Below are positions 1-5,537 of a stretch of DNA of 6,851 nt, piece after piece. The notes under the pieces are model-generated. The model saw nothing but the letters and a program-made list of their open reading frames with translations, did no database searches and was not told the origin of the DNA. Position numbers and translations under genes: made by a program. Position 1 is the stretch's first letter, and each line of letters begins with the position of its first letter. This stretch comes from Planctomycetota bacterium (GTDB lineage Bacteria > Planctomycetota > Phycisphaerae > UBA1845 > PWPN01). The stretch lies in contig JACQVT010000225.1 of NCBI GenBank assembly GCA_016209665.1, positions 1 through 6,851 of the forward strand, given 5' to 3'.

Positions 1-951
1 GATCACGTGCAGATCACGGTCTCCGAGTCGCTGGGCATGGAGGGTCGCCGCGGCCCGTTCTACGAGACCGCCGGCGCCTTGCGGGACGTGGTGCAGAACC
101 ACGGCCTGCAACTGCTGGCCTTAGCGGCGATGGAGCCGCCCGCCGTGTTCACCTCCAAGGGCGTCCGCGACGAGAAGATCAAGGTCCTACAGTCGCTGCG
201 CCCGCTCAGCGCGACGGCCGTGGCCCGCGAGGTCGTTCGCGGCCAGTACACCGGCGGCGTGGTCGACGGCATCGAGTTGCCCGCCTACCGCGCCGAGGCC
301 GGCGTCGACCCACAGTCGACCACCGAGACCTACGTCGCCCTGCGGCTCCACGTGGACAATTGGCGCTGGGCCGGGGTGCCCTTCTTCCTGAGGACGGGCA
401 AATGTCTGCCCAAGCGCCTGACCGAGATCGCCGTCCAGTTCAAGCAGCCGCCCCTGCACTTCTTCACGACCGTCGAATGCGTGGGCGGCGTGTGCGACAT
501 CAGCCAGGCCAGGCCCAACGTACTGGTCTTCCGCATCCAGCCCGACGAGGGCATCAGCCTGACGTTTTCCGCCAAACGCCCCGGCATGCTCTTTCAGATC
601 CATCCCGTCGAGATGGATTTCCTGTACAACCGCTCATTCAACCAGGCTCTGCCCGAGGCATACGAGCGGTTGCTGCTGGATGCCTTGCGAGGCGACTCCA
701 CCCTCTTCATGCGGAGCGACGAGGTCGAGTCCGCGTGGCGATTCGTCGATCCGGTCCTGCGGGCGTGGCAGTCGAGCCAGCCCTTGACACGCGACGGACG
801 CGAAGCGTCCAGGAGCGACGAGGTCGCGTCGCGCGTCAAGGGTCAGCCGCCCCCGCTGCACTTCTACCCGGCGGGTACGTCGGGACCTCGCCAGGCGGAT
901 CAACTGATGGACGAGGGCCGCGCCTGGCGCATCATCGGCGATCGCGCCTAA
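1..951 (+). CDS. zwf: Glucose-6-phosphate dehydrogenase, C-terminal part (5' end outside window)
   Basis: Oxidises glucose 6-phosphate to 6-phosphogluconolactone with NAD(P)+, the entry step of the oxidative pentose phosphate pathway; cytoplasmic. The frame is open from base 1 (DHVQIT), so the GTG at 7 is not a real start; about 170 N-terminal residues with the Rossmann nucleotide site are missing. Visible family blocks, numbered from base 1: GALRDVVQNH at 25-34, whose His34 corresponds to the catalytic base (human His263); LLALAAMEPP; VRGQY; the NWRWAGVPFFLRTGK substrate block at about 120-134; RIQPDEG; a DEVESAW block near 240; and YPAG..GP near the end. The oddity is a run of about 21 extra residues (261-281) between the VLRAWQSSQ helix and the PPPLHFYPAG segment, encoded exactly by the 62-nt repeat described separately; the reading frame survives it. 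It ends in TAA, 133 bases before the next gene, which probably has its own promoter. Identification is secure; whether the enzyme is active with the insertion is not shown. Confidence 0.96.
   Translation, partial: DHVQITVSESLGMEGRRGPFYETAGALRDVVQNHGLQLLALAAMEPPAVFTSKGVRDEKIKVLQSLRPLSATAVAREVVRGQYTGGVVDGIELPAYRAEAGVDPQSTTETYVALRLHVDNWRWAGVPFFLRTGKCLPKRLTEIAVQFKQPPLHFFTTVECVGGVCDISQARPNVLVFRIQPDEGISLTFSAKRPGMLFQIHPVEMDFLYNRSFNQALPEAYERLLLDALRGDSTLFMRSDEVESAWRFVDPVLRAWQSSQPLTRDGREASRSDEVASRVKGQPPPLHFYPAGTSGPRQADQLMDEGRAWRIIGDRA
781..842 (+). repeat. 62-nt palindromic cloverleaf repeat, copy 1, inside zwf
   Basis: An imperfect palindrome that can fold into three stems. The outer stem pairs CCCTTGACACGCGA (781-794) with TCGCGCGTCAAGGG (829-842), 13 of 14 positions, the exception being A789 opposite C834. 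Inside are hairpin 1, GGACGC-GAA-GCGTCC (796-810), and hairpin 2, GCGAC-GAG-GTCGC (815-827), both with 3-nt loops. A second copy at 2245-2306 has the same length and orientation and about 47 of 62 identical bases. Here the element is read with its first base at codon position 1 and encodes about 21 residues not expected in G6PD. It carries no open gene of its own. It resembles in concept the protein-coding palindromic elements of Rickettsia or REP/MITE-type sequences; its true family is unknown. Confidence 0.82.
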
Positions 952-1001
952 CCCACGTGAGCACCTGCGGATAGCTCGATTACCGACCCGCACGGCGGAA
1001 G

Positions 1002-1029
1002 TTGCGGATAGGGTTGGGGCGGATATAAT
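1002..1029 (+). promoter_or_regulatory. Likely sigma-70-type promoter for the BamD-like operon
   Basis: A perfect TATAAT lies at 1024-1029 in otherwise GC-rich sequence, 16 bases after a weak -35 (TTGCGG, 1002-1007, only the TTG matching). Transcription would start near 1036, giving a leader of roughly 48 nt before the ATG at 1084. The -10 box sits in the loop of a perfect inverted repeat, GGGGCG (1016-1021) and CGCCCC (1030-1035). That repeat could be an operator, could help DNA melting, or could be a stem-loop at the end of the zwf transcript; there is no T-run after it, so a classical intrinsic terminator is unlikely. Confidence 0.5.
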
Positions 1030-1037
1030 CGCCCCGC

Positions 1038-1070
1038 GGTCGGGCGGCGGTACACGGCTTGGCCCCGACC
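1038..1070 (+). other. Stem-loop in the 5' leader of the BamD-like gene
   Basis: GGTCGGG (1038-1044) is the exact reverse complement of CCCGACC (1064-1070), giving a 7-bp GC-rich stem around a 19-nt loop. It lies just after the predicted transcription start and ends a few bases before the AAGGA ribosome binding site at 1076-1080, so it could affect translation initiation or mRNA stability. A stem of this length can arise by chance in GC-rich DNA. Confidence 0.35.
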
Positions 1071-1083
1071 CAGGCAAGGATTG

Positions 1084-2160
1084 ATGAACCTCGACGAACG
1101 TTCCCTCATCGCACGTTTCGCGCGGGCGGGGCGGCGGTTGCTGCTGGCCATGACGGTGGCGGTCTGGCCGGGCACGGCCCGCGCCGATGACCGCCCGACG
1201 CCGCCGACGCGCAGGGCGGAACGTCTGACCTTCGACGAGAAGACCCATTCGTGGATTCGTACCGGCCCGCCCGTGCCGGGCACCGAGGACGGCGACCTGG
1301 ACATCGTGCGGCAGGAAATGGCGCGGGAGGATCACAAGGCGGCCCTAAAAGCCGTTAAATCGTGGATCAAGAAGTACGGAGCACTGGCACCGCGTTACCC
1401 CGAGGCACTGCATCTGAAGGCCACGGCCGAGTTGGCGAGCGGCGACTACCGAGCCGCCCATGACGATTTCCAGGCCCTTTTGACCACCTACAGCGGCTCG
1501 CCCTACGCCGAGGACGCCCTCGAGAGCGATTTCCGCGTCGCCGAGCAATACCTGGCCGGCAAGCGCCGAAGGGCCTGGGGCGGCCTGCTGCGGATCAAGG
1601 ACCGCGAAGGCGGCGTGAAGATCCTCGACGACATCGTGGCCAACTACCCCGACACGCCGCTGGCCGAGTTGGCCCAGCGGGCCAAGGCCGACTACTACTA
1701 CGCCCGCGGCGAGTTCGAGCTGGCCGAGGATGAGTACGCCACGTTCGCCAAGAACTACCCGCGGAGCCGCTTTCATCCCTACGCCTTGCTCCAGAGCGCG
1801 CAGTCGGCCTTGAACAGCTTCCCGGGCGTGAAGTTCGACGATGCGGGGCTGGTCGAGGCCCAGGAGCGGTTCACGCAGTTCATGAGGGCGTACCCGGCGT
1901 CGGCCCAGGACCTGGACGTGCCGGTGATCCTGGACACGATCGCCGCCCGGCGGGCGGACAAGACGCTGGAGATCGGCAAGTTCTATCAGAAGACCCAAAA
2001 GACGAACGCGGCCTGTTATTACTATCGCCAGACCGTGCAGCGCTGGCCGGACACGGCGGCCGCCGCCGAGGCCCGCGGCCGACTGGCGGCGCTGGGACAG
2101 CCGATGGAGTCCCCGGCGGCGATGTCGCAGGCCAGACTGCCCGTGGAGCAAGGCGGATGA
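1084..2160 (+). CDS. Exported BamD-like TPR protein (outer membrane assembly family)
   Basis: A 358-residue periplasmic helical-repeat protein. The start chosen is ATG 1084; a TTG directly before it at 1081 is in frame, and AAGGA (1076-1080) lies just upstream. Residues 1-34 form a Sec signal peptide: arginines up to R17-R18, a hydrophobic run LLLAMTVAV, and an ARA cleavage site before Asp35. The mature part has TPR-like helix pairs, for example YYYARGEFELAEDEYATFAKN near 204-225, and YxxxxxxxPxT/S-type repeats such as YPDTPLAE, YPRSRFHPYA and RWPDTAAAAE that are typical of BamD/YfiO and the related periplasmic TPR protein CpoB/YbgF. BamD is the essential lipoprotein partner of BamA in inserting beta-barrel proteins. 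Unlike true BamD, no lipobox cysteine is present, so this copy would be soluble or attached by protein contacts. It overlaps the LptE-like gene by 4 bases (ATGA), suggesting translational coupling and a shared outer-membrane role. CpoB-like or general TPR function remains possible. Confidence 0.75.
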   Translation: MNLDERSLIARFARAGRRLLLAMTVAVWPGTARADDRPTPPTRRAERLTFDEKTHSWIRTGPPVPGTEDGDLDIVRQEMAREDHKAALKAVKSWIKKYGALAPRYPEALHLKATAELASGDYRAAHDDFQALLTTYSGSPYAEDALESDFRVAEQYLAGKRRRAWGGLLRIKDREGGVKILDDIVANYPDTPLAELAQRAKADYYYARGEFELAEDEYATFAKNYPRSRFHPYALLQSAQSALNSFPGVKFDDAGLVEAQERFTQFMRAYPASAQDLDVPVILDTIAARRADKTLEIGKFYQKTQKTNAACYYYRQTVQRWPDTAAAAEARGRLAALGQPMESPAAMSQARLPVEQGG

Positions 2161-2783
2161 CGGCTCTCACGATCGAAACATCGAGGGTTCGCATGGCCAC
2201 TCGGCGCCGGCGCGCGGATACACGAGTCCGGGTCTGCGGCCCGGCCCTTGACGCGCGGCAAACGCTCCGCGTTCAAGTGCGACGGAGTCGCGCCGCGTGT
2301 CGAGGGCTGGCCGTGGTGACGATGGCGGCGCTGCTGGCCGGCTGCGGTTACTCCAACCAGCCCTTGTACCGCGAGTCCGTGCGGTCGGTGTATGTCGAGA
2401 TGTTTCACTCCAAGGAGTTCCGGCGGGGGATCGAGTTCCAGTTGACCGAGGCGGTTCGCAAAGCGATCGACCGATCCACGCCCTATCGAAATGCCCCCCA
2501 GGCTCGTGCCGATACAGTTCTGGAGGGAGAGATCCTGGATTGGCGCGAGACGGCGGTCGGAACGGACCCGATCACCGATCGGGCGGTCAAGAATGTGGGC
2601 ACGCTGTCGATCCGATATCGTTGGAAGGATGTGCGGACGGGCAAGCTGCTGGTGGATCGCCCGCTGACCGTAACCACCAGCGACTACGTCCGTTTAGCGG
2701 GGGAGCAGTCGTTCGACGCCTACGGGCTCGCCGTCGACCAGATGGCCCGCAAGGTCGTCGAGTCGATGGAAACGCCCTGGTAA
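2157..2783 (+). CDS. LptE-like LPS-assembly lipoprotein
   Basis: LptE plugs the LptD barrel at the outer membrane and helps deliver LPS to the surface. The mature part begins at a lipobox, L60-A61-G62-C63, with Cys63 the expected lipidated residue. It continues with the family pattern GYSNQPLYRESVRSVYVEMF, then LTEAVRKAID, ADTVLEGEI and a C-terminal helix ending VVESMETPW. Numbering is from ATG 2157, chosen for the 4-base ATGA overlap and the GGAG at 2145-2148. ATG 2193, with GAGGG 5 bases upstream, is a strong alternative; GTG 2277 would give an ordinary 23-residue signal peptide but has no visible ribosome binding site. The oddity is the long N-region: residues 30-50 are encoded by the second copy of the 62-nt repeat. 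Without them, the basic MATRRRRADTRVRV stretch would sit directly before the hydrophobic LAVVTMAALLAGC, a normal lipoprotein signal. Family assignment is fairly sure, the start uncertain. Confidence 0.78.
   Translation: MTALTIETSRVRMATRRRRADTRVRVCGPALDARQTLRVQVRRSRAACRGLAVVTMAALLAGCGYSNQPLYRESVRSVYVEMFHSKEFRRGIEFQLTEAVRKAIDRSTPYRNAPQARADTVLEGEILDWRETAVGTDPITDRAVKNVGTLSIRYRWKDVRTGKLLVDRPLTVTTSDYVRLAGEQSFDAYGLAVDQMARKVVESMETPW
2245..2306 (+). repeat. 62-nt palindromic cloverleaf repeat, copy 2, in the LptE-like signal region
   Basis: Same length, orientation and fold as the copy in zwf. The outer stem pairs CCCTTGACGCGCGG (2245-2258) with CCGCGTGTCGAGGG (2293-2306); all 14 positions pair if two G-U wobbles are allowed. 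Inner hairpins are AACGC-TCC-GCGTT (2261-2273) and GCGAC-GGA-GTCGC (2279-2291). Compared with copy 1, the pair A794-T829 becomes G2258-C2293 and G797-C809 becomes A2261-T2273, while both 3-nt loops differ freely. That pattern suggests folding matters. The first base is at codon position 2 here, against position 1 in copy 1, so the conserved thing is the nucleic acid and not the peptide. Confidence 0.82.
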
Positions 2784-2795
2784 TCGAGCTATTAT
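2767..2795 (+). promoter_or_regulatory. Possible secondary promoter before ftsH
   Basis: TGGAAA (2767-2772, four of six matches to TTGACA) and TATTAT (2790-2795, five of six matches to TATAAT) are separated by 17 bases and straddle the end of the LptE-like gene. It would start a leader of about 87 nt for ftsH. The leader contains an imperfect stem-loop: GTGG (2799-2802) with CCAC (2837-2840), enclosing GCG with CGC and CGCA with TGCG. AT-rich words are rare in this window, which makes the match a little more convincing, but it remains a sequence match only. Confidence 0.35.
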
Positions 2796-2888
2796 CAGGT
2801 GGCAGCGCGGCGCAGGATGTCCGTGTTTGCGGCGCCCCACGGCCGATAACCCGTCGGGCGGGCTGCGACCGCCGCCGAAAGGAACTCG

Positions 2889-4922
2889 ATGTCCGATCAG
2901 CGACCCGATCACGAGGACCGCCAGGGCTCCGGCCGGCCCCCGGGTTCGCCCATGCGCATGTCTCGGGGCGTGCTCGGCTGGGTGGTGTTCATCGTCTTCT
3001 CGCTCATGCTGGTCATGATGGTCATGAACCAGATGAACAGCCGGGACCGGTTGTCCATGGACGCATTCCTGGCCGAACTGGAAGACGGCAACATCTCCAA
3101 GATCGTGTTCGAGGGCAGCCGCATCACCGGTGAGCGGAAACATGTTCCCAGCCCCAACCAGCAGAAGGATTTCGAGGTCGAGTGGCTCTCCCAGTCGATG
3201 GACTGGGAGTTCACGCAGCACATCCTGCAGCTCGCCCGCAAGAGTGGGACAGAGGTCAGGACCGACAACAACACCGGCGTGTTCTTCAATCTTCTGATCA
3301 GCATCGTCCCCTGGATTCTGGTGTTCGCCTTCATCTGGTTCTTCGTCTTCCGCCAACTGCGCGGGTTCGGCGGGGGGGCCGGCGGCGTCCTGGGCAATTT
3401 CGGCCGCTCGCGGCACCGCGTCAGTTCCAAGGAGCACACCAACGTCACGTTCAACGACGTAGCCGGCATCGACGAAGCCAAAGAGGAGTGCACCGAACTC
3501 ATCGAGTTCCTGAAGAACCCCAAGCGCTTTCAGCGGCTCGGGGGTCGGATTCCCCGCGGCGTTCTGCTGGTCGGCGATCCCGGCTGCGGCAAGACGCTGC
3601 TGGCCAAGGCCATCGCCGGCGAGGCCGACGTCCCGTTCTTCAGTATCTCCGGCAGCGACTTCGTGGAGATGTTCGTCGGCGTCGGGGCATCGCGGGTCCG
3701 CGACCTGTTCAAGCAGGCCAAGGACAACTCGCCCTGCATCGTGTTCCTCGACGAGATCGACGCGGTGGGGCGGCGGCGGGGGGCGGGCTTCACCAGCGGC
3801 GGCCACGACGAGCGCGAGCAGACGCTCAACGCTATCCTGGTGGAGATGGACGGCTTCGATTCATCCGACCAGGTGATCGTCATCGCCGCCACCAACCGGG
3901 CGGACGTGCTCGACCCGGCATTGGTCCGGCCGGGCCGGTTCGATCGGCAAGTTTTTGTCCCGTTGCCCGACGTGAAGGGCCGGCTTGAAATCCTGCGGGT
4001 CCACGCCCGGCGGATCAAGCTCGGACCCGACGTCGACCTGCACCGCCTGGCCCGCGGCACGCCCCTGTTCAGCGGGGCCGACTTGGCCGCGATCATCAAC
4101 GAGGCTGCCCTGCTCGCCACGCTATCTAACAAGGACTTCGTCGAGATGGAGGATCTCGAGGAGGCCCGCGACAAGGTCCGCTGGGGCCGGGCCAAGAAGA
4201 GCCGCGTCATCGACGAGAAGGACCGCATCGCGACGGCGTATCACGAGGCCGGCCACGCCTTGCTCCAGTGCATCCTGCCGGATACCGATCCGCTGCACAA
4301 GGTCAGCATCATTCCCCGCGGACCCTACGGCGGGGCGTCGTTCACCCTGCCCGAGAAGGACCGGACCAACTACAGCGAGCGATGGCTGCGTTCGACGATC
4401 CGAGTGTTGTGCGGCGGCCGGCTGGCCGAGGAACTCGTTCTCGGTGATGTCAACACCGGTGCCTCGGCGGACATCCGCCAGGCCACCGAACTGGCCCGCC
4501 GCATGGTCACCGAATGGGGCATGAGCCGCCGCGTCGGGTTCATATACTACGGCGAGGACGACCGCCGAAACGCCCTCGGTTGGGACCTGCCCGGCGGGCA
4601 CGACTACTCGCCGCAGACCGCCGAGGTCATCGACCAGGAGGTCCGCAAGGTGATCGACGAGTCCTACGCCGACACCCGGCGGTTGCTCAGCGAGAACCGC
4701 GACAAGCTCGAGGCCATCGCCCAGGCCTTGCTCAAGTATGAGACGTTGGACGCGGCGGAGGTGCAGAGGCTGATTCGCGGCGAGCGGCTCGAACGGCCGA
4801 CGCTGGACGATCTGCTCGACGCGGACCAGGCCGGTGCGGGTAAGCCGGCGGTCAAGCCCCGGCCGGAGCCTCCGCCGGCGCCGCAGCTCGGCTCCGGGCC
4901 GGTGCCGATGCCGTCGAGCTAG
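2889..4922 (+). CDS. ftsH: ATP-dependent zinc metalloprotease FtsH
   Basis: Membrane-anchored AAA+ protease that extracts and degrades membrane and short-lived cytosolic proteins as a hexamer; 677 residues, slightly longer than the E. coli enzyme. In order: a hydrophilic N-terminus; membrane segment 1 (about 27-46); a periplasmic domain; membrane segment 2 (about 132-154); a Gly-rich linker; and the AAA domain. The AAA domain has Walker A GDPGCGKT (229-236), pore motif FVG (262-264), Walker B IVFLDE (284-289), and the second region of homology at [19 protein letters not shown] with arginine fingers R347 and R350. The protease domain has zinc motif HEAGH (452-456) and third ligand candidate D528 in [11 protein letters not shown]. 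The tail from about 635 is Pro-rich and looks disordered. Walker A differs from the usual GPPGTGKT but still fits GxxxxGKT. AAAGGAA (2878-2884) before ATG 2889 supports the start. In E. coli, FtsH controls LPS synthesis by degrading LpxC, which fits its place after the LptE-like gene, though that is an inference. Confidence 0.98.
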   Translation: MSDQRPDHEDRQGSGRPPGSPMRMSRGVLGWVVFIVFSLMLVMMVMNQMNSRDRLSMDAFLAELEDGNISKIVFEGSRITGERKHVPSPNQQKDFEVEWLSQSMDWEFTQHILQLARKSGTEVRTDNNTGVFFNLLISIVPWILVFAFIWFFVFRQLRGFGGGAGGVLGNFGRSRHRVSSKEHTNVTFNDVAGIDEAKEECTELIEFLKNPKRFQRLGGRIPRGVLLVGDPGCGKTLLAKAIAGEADVPFFSISGSDFVEMFVGVGASRVRDLFKQAKDNSPCIVFLDEIDAVGRRRGAGFTSGGHDEREQTLNAILVEMDGFDSSDQVIVIAATNRADVLDPALVRPGRFDRQVFVPLPDVKGRLEILRVHARRIKLGPDVDLHRLARGTPLFSGADLAAIINEAALLATLSNKDFVEMEDLEEARDKVRWGRAKKSRVIDEKDRIATAYHEAGHALLQCILPDTDPLHKVSIIPRGPYGGASFTLPEKDRTNYSERWLRSTIRVLCGGRLAEELVLGDVNTGASADIRQATELARRMVTEWGMSRRVGFIYYGEDDRRNALGWDLPGGHDYSPQTAEVIDQEVRKVIDESYADTRRLLSENRDKLEAIAQALLKYETLDAAEVQRLIRGERLERPTLDDLLDADQAGAGKPAVKPRPEPPPAPQLGSGPVPMPSS

Positions 4923-4962
4923 CGGTCTGGATGGGGTTCGCCAACGTGTCCTTAGTGGCGGG

Positions 4963-4979
4963 GACGAGCGCGGCTCGTC
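4963..4979 (+). other. Perfect 7-bp hairpin between ftsH and the acetyltransferase gene
   Basis: GACGAGC (4963-4969) and GCTCGTC (4973-4979) are exact reverse complements around a 3-nt GCG loop. It begins 41 bases after the ftsH stop and ends just before the GAGAGGGG ribosome binding site of the next gene. With no T-run following, it is more likely an RNA processing, stability or attenuating element than an intrinsic terminator. Its tight 3-nt loop is like the inner hairpins of the 62-nt repeat, but the flanks do not match that element. Confidence 0.4.
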
Positions 4980-4999
4980 AGTGGTGAGAGGGGCGCAGC

Positions 5000-5458
5000 A
5001 TGGCCAATGCCGACATCGTGTTGCTGGGACCCGCCGAGCTGCCCCTCATCTCGGACCTGTACAACCAGGTTTTCCGCCCCGGCCGGGACGTCGCCGTCTT
5101 CGAGCGAAGGTTTCGCAACCGGCTCAATCCGCTCATTCTCCTCGCCCAGGTTGACCGCCAGCCGGCCGGCTTCGCCCTCGGCTACGAGATGAAGGCCAGC
5201 ACCTTCTACTGCTGGCTCGTCGGCGTGCTGCCCGCCTACCGCAAGGCCGGCATCGCCTCCCAGATCATGGAAGCCATGTCCGCCTGGGCCCGCGAGAACG
5301 GCTACCACGTCCTGCGCTTCGAGTGCTTCAACCGGGCCCGACCCATGCTCAAGATCGCCCTCCAGCAGAACTTCGACATCGTCGGCGTCCGCTTCGACAC
5401 CGACGAGGCCGCCAACCTCATCATCCTCGAGCAGCCACTCGACGAGCCCGAGTCCTGA
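5000..5458 (+). CDS. GNAT-family N-acetyltransferase
   Basis: A 152-residue acetyltransferase of the GCN5-related fold, predicted to move an acetyl group from acetyl-CoA to an amine; the substrate is not predictable. The acetyl-CoA binding motif A is clear: VGVLPAYRKAGIASQIMEAM at 74-93, with the pyrophosphate-binding R-x-x-G-x-A loop at 81-86. A strand and helix follow, VLRFECFNRARPMLKIALQQNF at 104-125, where an asparagine and a late helix match GNAT motif B (an 'N..A...Y/F...GF'-like pattern). The ATG at 5000 has a good GAGAGGGG site at 4986-4993. The gene stands 77 bases after ftsH and 79 before the phosphofructokinase gene, probably within the same transcript. Protein N-terminal (RimI-like), small-molecule or antibiotic acetylation are all possible; nothing in the context decides between them. 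Confidence 0.9.
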   Translation: MANADIVLLGPAELPLISDLYNQVFRPGRDVAVFERRFRNRLNPLILLAQVDRQPAGFALGYEMKASTFYCWLVGVLPAYRKAGIASQIMEAMSAWARENGYHVLRFECFNRARPMLKIALQQNFDIVGVRFDTDEAANLIILEQPLDEPES

Positions 5459-5537
5459 TCCCGCTGTACCCCTGGTCGTCCCCGCGTTATGGTACGGGCG
5501 CGTCCGAGCCGACATCGTGCCTTTCGGGAGCAGGACC

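Noticed and set aside
781..842. tRNA-like gene suggested by the three-stem fold
   Set aside because: Only 62 nt, lacks T-loop GTTCRA, anticodon arm dimensions and acceptor CCA features; the loops are only 3 nt.
360..974. + strand off-frame reading frame of 204 codons within zwf
   Set aside because: Arg/Pro/Ala-rich shadow of the G6PD frame, which has clear conserved motifs.
1016..1035. Intrinsic terminator for zwf
   Set aside because: The stem is followed by GC-rich sequence and not a T-run, and its loop is a consensus -10 box, so a promoter reading was preferred.
634..1335. Antisense open frame spanning the zwf/BamD-like gap
   Set aside because: No recognisable domain, Arg/Pro-rich shadow composition, and it crosses two genes and a promoter on the other strand.
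2694..3806. Antisense open frame of 370 codons opposite ftsH
   Set aside because: Composition is that of a reverse-strand shadow, and it lies opposite the clear AAA domain coding.
5459..5537. Possible promoter (TATGGT at 5488-5493) before pfkA
   Set aside because: No acceptable -35 at the right distance, and the -10 match is weak; read-through from upstream explains expression.
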